DNA of 20,153 bases. Source: CAZEAP01 sp964510315. GTDB lineage: Bacteria > Planctomycetota > Brocadiia > SM23-32. The notes under the pieces were generated by a model. It did no database searches. It saw nothing but the letters and a program-made list of their open reading frames with translations, and was not told the origin of the DNA. The position numbers and the translations under genes were made by a program. Positions within the stretch are counted from its first letter, which is position 1, and the number at the start of each line of letters is the position of its first letter. Of this stretch, positions 1 through 5,937 are shown piece after piece. The stretch spans positions 1-20,153 of the forward strand of contig CAZEAP010000045.1 in NCBI GenBank assembly GCA_964510315.1. Direction: 5' to 3'.

Positions 1-88
1 TGGGGGGGGAGTTCGATACGCGATCTCTTCACACCGGCCTGCCGCCAGGACCCGCCCGGTCAGGCTTTTGCGCACCGGGTACCTCACC

Positions 89-173
89 GCGCCCCTGCGG
101 GGCGCAATTGGGTATTCGCGGGAGATACCAGGGCTGAAGCCCTGGCCTTCACGACCGCGCCGCTCCGCGGCGC
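89..173. repeat. Cluster of three short perfect hairpins
   Basis: Three perfect stem-loops with 7-bp stems lie within 85 nt: 89-105 (GCGCCCC, loop TGC, GGGGCGC), 128-145 (CCAGGGC, loop TGAA, GCCCTGG) and 157-173 (GCGCCGC, loop TCC, GCGGCGC). None has a T tract, so an intrinsic terminator is unlikely. Small G/C-only stems with 3-4 nt loops resemble REP/BIME-type dispersed intergenic elements. The same style of hairpin, including TCC loops, recurs at 5400-5765. Confidence 0.6.
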
Positions 174-301
174 AACGGCCACGGACCGGCCGTCGCGGGA
201 CTCCTCGATGATCCGTCGGACGTCATACCTGCCCAGCGGGGCAGCGCTGCACAACGGCCTCCGCCGCGACCCCCGGCTTCCACGACCGCGCCGCTCCGCG
301 G
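150..301. repeat. 21-nt direct repeat pair
   Basis: Positions 150-170 and 281-301 are identical over 21 nt (starting CACGACCGCGCC and ending CCGCGG). The first copy overlaps the third hairpin of the upstream cluster. The second copy ends with GGG instead of GGC, so its hairpin is shorter. This fits partial duplication of one mobile or dispersed hairpin element. Confidence 0.6.
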
Positions 302-462
302 GCCCGCTTGCCGACCCTGGCGCTGCCTCCCGGCTGGCCATGAGCACCGCACCAAACGGCGAGATTCCCGCCACAGGCGGGTAAACTTCGCTGGCAAAAG
401 ATGCGCTCGCTCAGAAAGACATCCCGGGCGCGCCCCAGCGGGGCCCGGGGGCCGGCGGGTTT

Positions 463-491
463 TTGACCAGCGGTGGCTCTCCCACTATAGT
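463..491 (+). promoter_or_regulatory. Sigma-70-type promoter for the membrane-protein gene
   Basis: TTGACC at 463-468 and TATAGT at 486-491 are separated by exactly 17 bp. Transcription should start near 498, about 35 nt before the ATG at 532. This places the alternative TTG start at 463 on the -35 box and argues against that longer reading. Confidence 0.7.
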
Positions 492-531
492 GGGGGGACG
501 TTGCGCGCTCTTCACTTCTCGGGAAGCTTCC

Positions 532-2478
532 ATGACCTGGCGGGCCTTTTTCGTCGGGCTGCTGGCCGTCATACTGATCGCGGCCATCACACCTTACAAC
601 GATTTCGACATCGGCAATACCTACATCACCGGCTGCCATTTCCCTCCCGGACCGTTCTTCATCCTCCTGATCCTCACCGTGGTGGCCAACCTGCTGATCA
701 AGCTGGTCAGGAAGGAGTGGGCGCTGCGGCAGGGGGAGTTGCTGCTGGTCTGGTGCATGATGATCGTCTCCGCCACGGTGCCCTCCAGCGGGCTGATGCG
801 GTTTTTGCCCTCCATGCAGGTGGCGCCCGCTTATTACGCCAGATCGCCGGACCTGCCCCACCAGGACAAGGTGCTGGATGCCATGCCGGACTCCCTGGTG
901 GTCAGCAAGAACTTCAGCTCGGTGCCCGCCGGCGACTTCTTCCAGGGCCAGGCCGGCCAGGCGGAGGTGCGCATCTACCTGCAGAGGTGGATCCGCCCGA
1001 TGCTCACCTGGCTGGTCTTCATCTTCCTGTTCTACTTCGCAACGTTTTTCCTGGGGGGGATACTGCGGAAGCAGTGGGTGGAGATAGAGCGGCTGATCTT
1101 TCCACTGGCCCGCGTGCCGATGGAGCTGACCGAGGGCAGCAGCAGGCGGGAGCTGATGCCGGCACTGATGCGGAACCGGGCGTTCCTGGTGGGGCTGGTG
1201 CTGAGCCTGGCCTTTGCCGTGGTGCGCGGCGGACCGGTACTTTTCGGCGCCGAACAGGGCTGGCTGCCCACCGTGCCCATTCAGTCGGTGCTGGCCGAGA
1301 CGCCGCTGGGCCAGACGAACATGGGAACGGCCTACCTGTTCCCCATCGCCGTGGGAGTGGCGTTCCTTGTGCCGGCGGACGTTGCGTTGAGCGTGTGGCT
1401 GTTCTTCGTGTTCACGCGGCTGGAGTTCCAGGCGTCCCACTGGATGGGCACGCCGATCACCGGGGGGACGTGGGGCAAGTGGATGGCGTGGCAGCAGGCA
1501 GGGGCGTTCATCGTGTTCACGGTGATGATGTTCTGGGCGGCGCGGCGGCACCTGAAGACGGTGGTGAGGAAGGCGCTGTTTCTGGACAGGGACATCGACG
1601 ATTCGGAGGAGCCGATCAGCTACACGGTGGGGTTCTGGGGCCTGGTGGCGGCCCTCGGCGGGATGGTGGCCTGGTTCTGGTGGTTCGGGATGAACCCCGT
1701 GACGGCCGTCGCGCTGCTGGCGCTGGTCATGGCGGTGGCGCTGATCCATGCGCGGCTGATCAGCCAGGGCGGCATCTTCTTCACCCAGCACACCTGGACC
1801 CCGCCGACGCTGCTGCACAGCGTAACGGGGGGAGCGGCGTTCGGGGCGCCGGCGGCGGTGGTAGTGGCGCAGATGCAGAACGCCATCCTGATCCAGGACT
1901 CCCGCGAGATACTCAGCGGGCACGCGTTCAACGCGCTGCGGATAAGCTCGGTGTTCAAAAGGCACAAGCGGTGGTTTCTGCCGATCATGTTCGTGGCGCT
2001 GGCGGTGGCGGTGGGGGTGTGCACTATCTTTACGCTCCGGATGTACTACCGGGTGGGGGGCTACAACATTCCGAACACCTACGGGACGATATCGCTGCCG
2101 AAGCAGACGTTTCAGGCGGCGGGACGGATCATCGCCAACCCAACGCGTTCGGCGGAGCCGCTGTGGTTTCCGCTGGGGTTGGGGGGCGTGGTGATGCTGT
2201 TCGTGACGGTGATGCGCGCGCGGTTTTACTGGTGGCCGGTGCATTCGCTGGGGTTTTTGATCGGCAGCACGTGGCCGGCGCACAACCTGTGGTTCAGCTT
2301 TTTCCTGGCCTGGCTGGCGAAGGTGTTCATCATGAAATTCGGCGGGGGCACGATGCTCAAGAAGGCGCGGAACTTCTTCCTGGGGGCAATCATCGGGGAG
2401 TTCATCGCCATCGGTGTGACGACGCTGCTGGGGCTGCTGGTGGGGATGAAGTTCGGCTACCTGTTCCTGCCCGGCTGA
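532..2478 (+). CDS. Polytopic membrane protein, DUF6785/DUF6784-like
   Basis: The 648-residue protein has about 12-13 hydrophobic helices, at roughly 5-20, 42-59, 68-85, 155-177, 216-231, 265-295, 320-337, 367-407, 482-500, 543-562, 575-600 and 614-635. The N-terminal ITPYNDFDIGNTYITG segment and the Trp/His-rich C-terminal helices (WPVHSLGFLIG, WPAHNLWFS) match my memory of the DUF6785/DUF6784 proteins of Planctomycetota and relatives. Their function and substrate are unknown to me; the fold suggests a transporter or an integral membrane enzyme. No enzyme motif is visible. I chose the ATG at 532 because the upstream in-frame TTG at 463 is part of the promoter. No strong ribosome-binding site precedes it (GGGAAG at about 519-524). 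The gene is alone on its strand and converges on tRNA-Ser with a 23-nt gap. The gene is secure; the family name is moderately sure. Confidence 0.8.
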   Translation: MTWRAFFVGLLAVILIAAITPYNDFDIGNTYITGCHFPPGPFFILLILTVVANLLIKLVRKEWALRQGELLLVWCMMIVSATVPSSGLMRFLPSMQVAPAYYARSPDLPHQDKVLDAMPDSLVVSKNFSSVPAGDFFQGQAGQAEVRIYLQRWIRPMLTWLVFIFLFYFATFFLGGILRKQWVEIERLIFPLARVPMELTEGSSRRELMPALMRNRAFLVGLVLSLAFAVVRGGPVLFGAEQGWLPTVPIQSVLAETPLGQTNMGTAYLFPIAVGVAFLVPADVALSVWLFFVFTRLEFQASHWMGTPITGGTWGKWMAWQQAGAFIVFTVMMFWAARRHLKTVVRKALFLDRDIDDSEEPISYTVGFWGLVAALGGMVAWFWWFGMNPVTAVALLALVMAVALIHARLISQGGIFFTQHTWTPPTLLHSVTGGAAFGAPAAVVVAQMQNAILIQDSREILSGHAFNALRISSVFKRHKRWFLPIMFVALAVAVGVCTIFTLRMYYRVGGYNIPNTYGTISLPKQTFQAAGRIIANPTRSAEPLWFPLGLGGVVMLFVTVMRARFYWWPVHSLGFLIGSTWPAHNLWFSFFLAWLAKVFIMKFGGGTMLKKARNFFLGAIIGEFIAIGVTTLLGLLVGMKFGYLFLPG

Positions 2479-2501
2479 CCGGCGTGGGGCGGGCCGGAGG
2501 A

Positions 2502-2592
2502 TGGCGGAGGGGGAGGGATTCGAACCCCCGGTCCCGCTCTGCGGGACAGCGGTTTTCAAAACCGCCGCTTTCGTCCACTCAGCCACCCCTCC
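2502..2592 (-). tRNA. tRNA-Ser (anticodon TGA)
   Basis: Read on the minus strand from 2592, the acceptor GGAGGGG pairs with CCCCTCC near the 3' end, followed by discriminator G and an encoded CCA. The anticodon arm has stem GCGGT/ACCGC and loop TTTGAAA, giving anticodon TGA, which reads UCA-type serine codons. A long variable arm (CCCGC/GCGGG, about 2533-2545) and the T-arm GTTCGAAT identify a class II tRNA. The 91-nt length suits tRNA-Ser. Confidence 0.96.
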
Positions 2593-2599
2593 GCGGATC

Positions 2600-2605
2600 A
2601 TTATA
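2600..2605 (-). promoter_or_regulatory. -10 box for tRNA-Ser
   Basis: On the minus strand a perfect TATAAT lies 7 nt upstream of the mature tRNA 5' end at 2592. The hexamer at the 17-bp position (CTGGGC) is a poor -35. Transcription would start at or just before the mature 5' end. Confidence 0.55.
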
Positions 2606-2669
2606 ACAGAAACTCGGGCGCGGCCCAGGGAAGAGGCGCCCGCCTCAGCCGGCCATCTTAGAGGCGCTT

Positions 2670-2693
2670 GCCACCCCCTGCCACCGGGGTGGC
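2670..2693. terminator. GC-rich stem-loop, possible terminator
   Basis: GCCACCCC at 2670-2677 pairs perfectly with GGGGTGGC at 2686-2693 across an 8-nt loop. The plus strand continues with TTTGTGG, a very short T run. It could end readthrough from the membrane-protein gene or lie in the leader of the DUF4139 genes. The weak T tract makes terminator function uncertain. Confidence 0.3.
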
Positions 2694-2721
2694 TTTGTGG
2701 CAAACATCCCACCGGTGCCGG

Positions 2722-2727
2722 TAGAAT
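2722..2727 (+). promoter_or_regulatory. Possible -10 box for the DUF4139 pair
   Basis: TAGAAT lies about 120 nt upstream of the first DUF4139 start. The candidate -35 boxes are poor: TGGCAA at 18 bp, or TTGTGG at 21 bp. It is the best candidate I see between the tRNA and the gene. Confidence 0.3.
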
Positions 2728-2847
2728 GGCCGGGTGAGGGGACGAGCTGGCGCGACCGCGCGGGGCGTGGAACTTTTCCGCCCCACCCCGCACTAACAGG
2801 AAGGCACGGCTCACATCGCAGCAACCACAAACCAGCGGAGAGACGAG

Positions 2848-4188
2848 ATGAGACGTTTGACGGCGCTTCTGGTGCTGGCCCTGACGGCCTGCGCGGCGGG
2901 ATCGGCCCTGGCGAAGGTGGACCTGGTCACGCTGCCGGAGCGGGAGTCGGTGCAGTTGACCATCTACAACAGCGCGGACCTGACCCTGGTGCGGGACCGG
3001 CGGCCGCTGACGCTTCGGAAGGGGGAGAACCGCCTCCAGTTCTCCTGGGCGAACACCCTGATCGATCCCACCTCCCTGGAGATGCAGCCGAAGGGGCAGG
3101 CCGGGGAGATCGACGTCTTCCACATAAGCTACCCCCCGCGGGTGAAGGACGTCGGCATCTGGGAGATCCGCTCGGAGGTCAGCGGGCGGGTGCCGATGGA
3201 GATCACCTGCTTCACCTCCGGGCTGACCTGGCAGTCCTTTTACCTGGCCACGCTGGCACCGGACCAGCAGAGCATGGAACTGGAAGGTTACGTCCGGGTA
3301 ACCAACAACTCCGGGGAGGACTACGAGAACGCGCAGACGCGCCTGGTGGTCGGGAAGATCAACCTGCTGGACCGCATCGCGGAGCTGGCGCGGCGGGCGG
3401 AGCCATACGGCCGGCCGATCGTCCCCCGCCCGGAGAGGGAGGAGGGTCTGGCGCGCAAGTACGACAAGGCCAGGAGGATGCTGGAGATGGCCGCGCCGGC
3501 GGCGGGAGCGGCTGCGCCAAAGGAAATAAAGAAAGAAGGCGTCTCGGAGTATTTCCTCTACACCATCGAGGGCACCGAGACGATTAAGGACGGCTGGTCG
3601 AAGCGGCTGCCCTCCTTCCAGGCCGCCTCGGTCGGGGTGGAGAATCTCTACAAGTTCGAGAAGGAACGCTACGGCGACCGGGTCGTGCGCTTCCTGCGGT
3701 TCAGGAACGATCGGGAGCACAACCTGGGCGAGACGCCGCTGCCCGGCGGCCTGATCAAGGTGTTCGGGCGGGTGGACGAGGCCGGGCATCTCCGCTACCT
3801 GGGCGCCGACAACAGCCAGTACATCCCCGTGGACCAGAAGGTGGAGCTGAACCTGGGGGCGGCCCGGAAGGTGCACGTCGAGCAGAAGGTGATGGATTTC
3901 CGCAAGGAGCACATCGTCTTCGACGACGACGGGGACGTCTCCGGGTTCGACGAGGTGAAGGACCACAAGATCGAGGTCCGCAACCACAGCGGGCTGCCGG
4001 TCAAGGTGGAGATCACTCGGAATCTGCCCTCCGCCCACTGGGAACTGAAGAACGCGGAAAACCCCGGCGATTACCGGAAGGTGGACCAGGACACGGTGAG
4101 ATACACTTTGCGGTTGGGGCCTCACTCCGAAAAAGACATACTCTACACGCTCAGGGTTTTCCACGGCGACAGACGCTACAGCCACTGA
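2848..4188 (+). CDS. Exported DUF4139-like protein, paralogue 1
   Basis: The 446-residue protein has an N-terminal export signal (1-22). An LTAC sequence ending at Cys15 would allow lipoprotein processing; otherwise cleavage after SALA at 22 is likely. The beta-rich body, with the NNSGEDY motif (153-159) and the C-terminal KIEVRNHSGLPVKVEI segment (374-389), fits the DUF4139 family, predicted periplasmic or surface beta-sandwich proteins without an assigned reaction. Residues 170-230 form a charged, probably helical linker followed by an Ala/Pro stretch (214-224). GGAG at 2837-2840, 7 nt before the ATG, supports this start. A homologous gene follows after 21 nt, so the two are probably co-transcribed. 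No catalytic motif is recognised. Confidence 0.75.
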   Translation: MRRLTALLVLALTACAAGSALAKVDLVTLPERESVQLTIYNSADLTLVRDRRPLTLRKGENRLQFSWANTLIDPTSLEMQPKGQAGEIDVFHISYPPRVKDVGIWEIRSEVSGRVPMEITCFTSGLTWQSFYLATLAPDQQSMELEGYVRVTNNSGEDYENAQTRLVVGKINLLDRIAELARRAEPYGRPIVPRPEREEGLARKYDKARRMLEMAAPAAGAAAPKEIKKEGVSEYFLYTIEGTETIKDGWSKRLPSFQAASVGVENLYKFEKERYGDRVVRFLRFRNDREHNLGETPLPGGLIKVFGRVDEAGHLRYLGADNSQYIPVDQKVELNLGAARKVHVEQKVMDFRKEHIVFDDDGDVSGFDEVKDHKIEVRNHSGLPVKVEITRNLPSAHWELKNAENPGDYRKVDQDTVRYTLRLGPHSEKDILYTLRVFHGDRRYSH

Positions 4189-4209
4189 TCCCGATCCGGA
4201 GACAAGAAG

Positions 4210-5358
4210 ATGAAAAGGCACGTGCCGATCTGCATTCTCGTCCTGCTGATGGCCGGGTCCACCGCCCTCGGCCGCACGAAGCTGGCCGCCCTGCCGGAGA
4301 GGGACGCAGTGACCGTCCGCCTGGACAATCCGGCGGCCACACTGGTGGAGGAGGAGCGGGTGCTGGACCTCCAGCAGGGAACCAACCACATCGACTTCTC
4401 CTGGAAGGGCGTGCGCATCGATCCCGCCAGCATCCGCATCAGGACGCTGTCCCACCCGAAACGGACGGCCCTCATCTCGGTGAGCTATCCTCCGAACGAA
4501 GAGGCCCTGGTCTGGCGCGTCCACAGCGAGGAGGCCTGGCAGGAGAAGGTGCGCATCAGCTACCTGCTGAGCGGGCTGGACAGGCTGGTCACCTACAAGG
4601 CGGTGGCCGACCGGGAGGAGAAGACCGTGGACCTCAAGTCCTACCTCGTGCTGCGCAACTACTCCGGGGAGGACTTCCGGGACGCCGAGTTCCTGTTGGG
4701 ATACGGCGAGGGCTTCCGGACGGGCATCCGCCACGAGGAGACCGCACGGATGCTGTTTTTCCAGCAGCCCGAGGTGCCCGTGAAGAAGGTGTTCACCTGG
4801 GACGCGGCCAAGAAGCCCCACGACCCCGAGAAGGTCGAGGGCAACGTGGGCATACCGGTCGAGTACGTCGTCGCCAACGCGGAGGCATCGGGGCTGGGCC
4901 GGACGGCGCTTTGGGGCGGCAAGGTCCGGGTCTACCAGATGGACGGCCACGGCACCACCATCTTCCTGGGGGAGGACCGTGCGGGCTTCACCCCGGTGGG
5001 GGAGGAGATGGAACTCTACGTCGGGGACAGCCGGGACGTGGTGGTCACACAGCGGCGGATGCGCACCCGACAGAAGAACATCCGCCGCAACGACAAAGGG
5101 CACGTGGTGGTCGCCGACCGTGAGATCACCGATACGGTGAAGATCGAGAACTTCAGGGACGAGGAGGTGACCCTGACGGTGGTGGAACACATCCCCGGCC
5201 AGTGGGAGCCGGTGGAGTTCAGCCACGCCTACGAACGGAAAGACCACTCCATCCTGGAGTTCGACGTTCAGGTTCCCGCGGGCGGTGAGGTGAAGATGCT
5301 GATGCACTACCGGCTGCTGAACGTCTTCTCCCGCCGGTTCGGGCAGTTTAACCAGTAG
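4210..5358 (+). CDS. Exported DUF4139-like protein, paralogue 2
   Basis: The 382-residue protein has a Sec signal peptide (1-21, cleavage after ALG) and is homologous to the upstream protein along its length. LPERDAV (28-34), the FSWKGVRIDP block (63-72), YSGEDF (151-156) and the C-terminal VKIENFRDEEVTLTVVEHIP block (310-329) match equivalent blocks in paralogue 1. It is about 60 residues shorter, mostly because the charged linker and Ala/Pro stretch are missing. GGAGA at 4198-4202, 7 nt before the ATG, fixes the start. Its TAG stop is formed by the first heptamer of the downstream repeat island, so the original C-terminus may have been altered by repeat insertion. The role is unknown; heterodimerisation with paralogue 1 is speculative. 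Confidence 0.75.
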   Translation: MKRHVPICILVLLMAGSTALGRTKLAALPERDAVTVRLDNPAATLVEEERVLDLQQGTNHIDFSWKGVRIDPASIRIRTLSHPKRTALISVSYPPNEEALVWRVHSEEAWQEKVRISYLLSGLDRLVTYKAVADREEKTVDLKSYLVLRNYSGEDFRDAEFLLGYGEGFRTGIRHEETARMLFFQQPEVPVKKVFTWDAAKKPHDPEKVEGNVGIPVEYVVANAEASGLGRTALWGGKVRVYQMDGHGTTIFLGEDRAGFTPVGEEMELYVGDSRDVVVTQRRMRTRQKNIRRNDKGHVVVADREITDTVKIENFRDEEVTLTVVEHIPGQWEPVEFSHAYERKDHSILEFDVQVPAGGEVKMLMHYRLLNVFSRRFGQFNQ

Positions 5359-5386
5359 GCAGTAAGCAGAAGGCAGTAGGCAGTGG
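5352..5386 (+). repeat. Left heptamer array (5 units)
   Basis: Five consecutive heptamers are in phase: ccagtag, gcagtaa, gcagaag, gcagtag and gcagtgg. The first contains the TAG stop of the upstream gene (5356-5358). It is a short tandemly repeated repetitive (STRR)-type sequence and merges into the first 85-nt unit. Confidence 0.8.
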
Positions 5387-5765
5387 CCGACGTGGTGGCG
5401 CGAGCATCCTTGCTCGCAGTGCCGGGCCATCCTGGCCCGGCCGGTCCGGGGCAGAAGTCAGTAGGCAGTGGCCAGCGTTGTGGCGCGAGCATCCTTGCTC
5501 GCAGTGCCGGGCCAGAAGTCAGTAGGCAGTGGCCAGCGTGGTAGCGCGAGCATCCTTGCTCGCAGTGCCGGGCCATCCTGGCCCGGCCGGTCCGGGGCAG
5601 AAGTCAGTAGGCAGTGGCCGACGTGGTGGCGCGAGCATCCCTGCTCGCAGTGCCGGGCCATCCTGGCCCGGCCGGTCCGGGGCAGAAGTCAGTAGGCAGT
5701 GGCCAGAGGCCAGCGTGGTAGCGCGAGCATCCCTGCTCGCAGTGCCGGGCCATCCTGGCCCGGCC
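5375..5765. repeat. Tandem array of five 85-nt double-hairpin units
   Basis: Units are 5375-5459 (85 nt), 5460-5520 (61 nt, internal 24-nt deletion), 5521-5605 (85), 5606-5690 (85) and 5691-5765 (truncated, with a small AGAGGCC-type duplication). Each unit starts with heptamer sequence (AGTAGGCAGTGGCC). Hairpin A follows (GCGAGCA, loop TCCT or TCCC, TGCTCGC). Hairpin B (CCGGGCCA, loop TCC, TGGCCCGG) is missing only in unit 2. Differences between copies fall in the loop and linkers (CGACGTGG/CAGCGTGG, TGGTGG/TGGTAG), while the stems stay perfect. No unique spacers separate the units. The stretch is not plausibly coding. Confidence 0.9.
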
Positions 5766-5778
5766 CCGACGAAGTGCC

Positions 5779-5806
5779 CGAACGGCAGTAGCCGAACGGC
5801 AGTGGC
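5779..5806. repeat. Two tandem 14-nt units
   Basis: CGAACGGCAGTAGC (5779-5792) is followed directly by CGAACGGCAGTGGC (5793-5806), with one difference. The 14-nt length is two heptamers and the GGCAGTAG core is that of the flanking heptamer arrays, so this is a variant of the same repeat family. Confidence 0.75.
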
Positions 5807-5822
5807 CAGCCTTTAACCGGCG

Positions 5823-5888
5823 GTTGTTGGGTTGCTGAGTTGTTGAGTTGTTCGTTGCCTTCCTTCGTGCACTTCGTGTCCTTCGTGG
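5823..5888. repeat. G/T heptamers followed by CTTCGTG nonamers
   Basis: 5823-5857 reads as degenerate heptamers (gttgttg, ggttgct, gagttgt, tgagttg, ttcgttg). 5862-5888 holds three nonamers (ccttcgtgc, acttcgtgt, ccttcgtgg). On the other strand the nonamers translate as the TTKDTK-type string I recall from spurious short ORFs in many environmental genomes, a sign of a widespread dispersed element rather than a gene. Confidence 0.7.
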
Positions 5889-5893
5889 TGAAC

Positions 5894-5928
5894 CCAGTAG
5901 TCAGCAAGCAGTGGGCAGTAGACAGTGT
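5894..5928 (+). repeat. Right heptamer array (5 units)
   Basis: Five in-phase heptamers (ccagtag, tcagcaa, gcagtgg, gcagtag, acagtgt) mirror the left array in composition, number and orientation. The array ends 9 nt before the stop codon of the minus-strand beta-helix gene. Confidence 0.8.
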
Positions 5929-5937
5929 CCGGGGGGC

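Larger units (their letters stand above)
1..462. other. Non-coding region upstream of the membrane-protein gene
   Basis: No reading frame here resembles a known protein. The short open frames on the minus strand are rich in Ala, Arg and Gly and run through the hairpin repeats, as expected for non-coding GC-rich DNA. One minus-strand stretch around 195-235 reads as a helix-like RYDVRRIIEESRDG. This could be a relic of a gene, but nothing around it supports a complete one. The region holds three short perfect hairpins and a 21-nt direct repeat, listed separately. Confidence 0.6.

Noticed and set aside
463..531. N-terminal extension of the membrane protein from TTG 463
   Set aside because: The TTG is the first part of a -35 box with a matching -10 at a 17-bp spacing, so the extension would lie upstream of the transcription start.
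501..2606. 701-codon plus-strand frame overlapping the membrane-protein gene
   Set aside because: It is rich in Gly, Ala and Arg with no hydrophobic or family pattern, and it ends in the GRDSNPRSRSAGQRFSKPP-type string produced by reading through a tRNA-Ser gene. The hydrophobic frame 532-2478 is the real one.
2501..2737. 78-codon plus-strand frame over tRNA-Ser
   Set aside because: The GEGFEPPVPLCGTAVFKTAAF string is another tRNA-shadow product. The region is explained by tRNA-Ser and its promoter.
223..5430. 1735-codon minus-strand frame as a real giant protein
   Set aside because: It runs antisense through recognisable genes, the tRNA-Ser and the 5.4-kb repeats, and shows no domain of its own.
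5375..5765. CRISPR array
   Set aside because: The units are joined directly, with no unique spacers. Each contains two perfect hairpins and heptamer sequence, and no cas gene is present.
5689..5907. Small minus-strand protein with TTKDTKCTKEG
   Set aside because: The string comes from the CTTCGTG nonamer repeat. The rest of the frame reads through hairpin and heptamer repeats.
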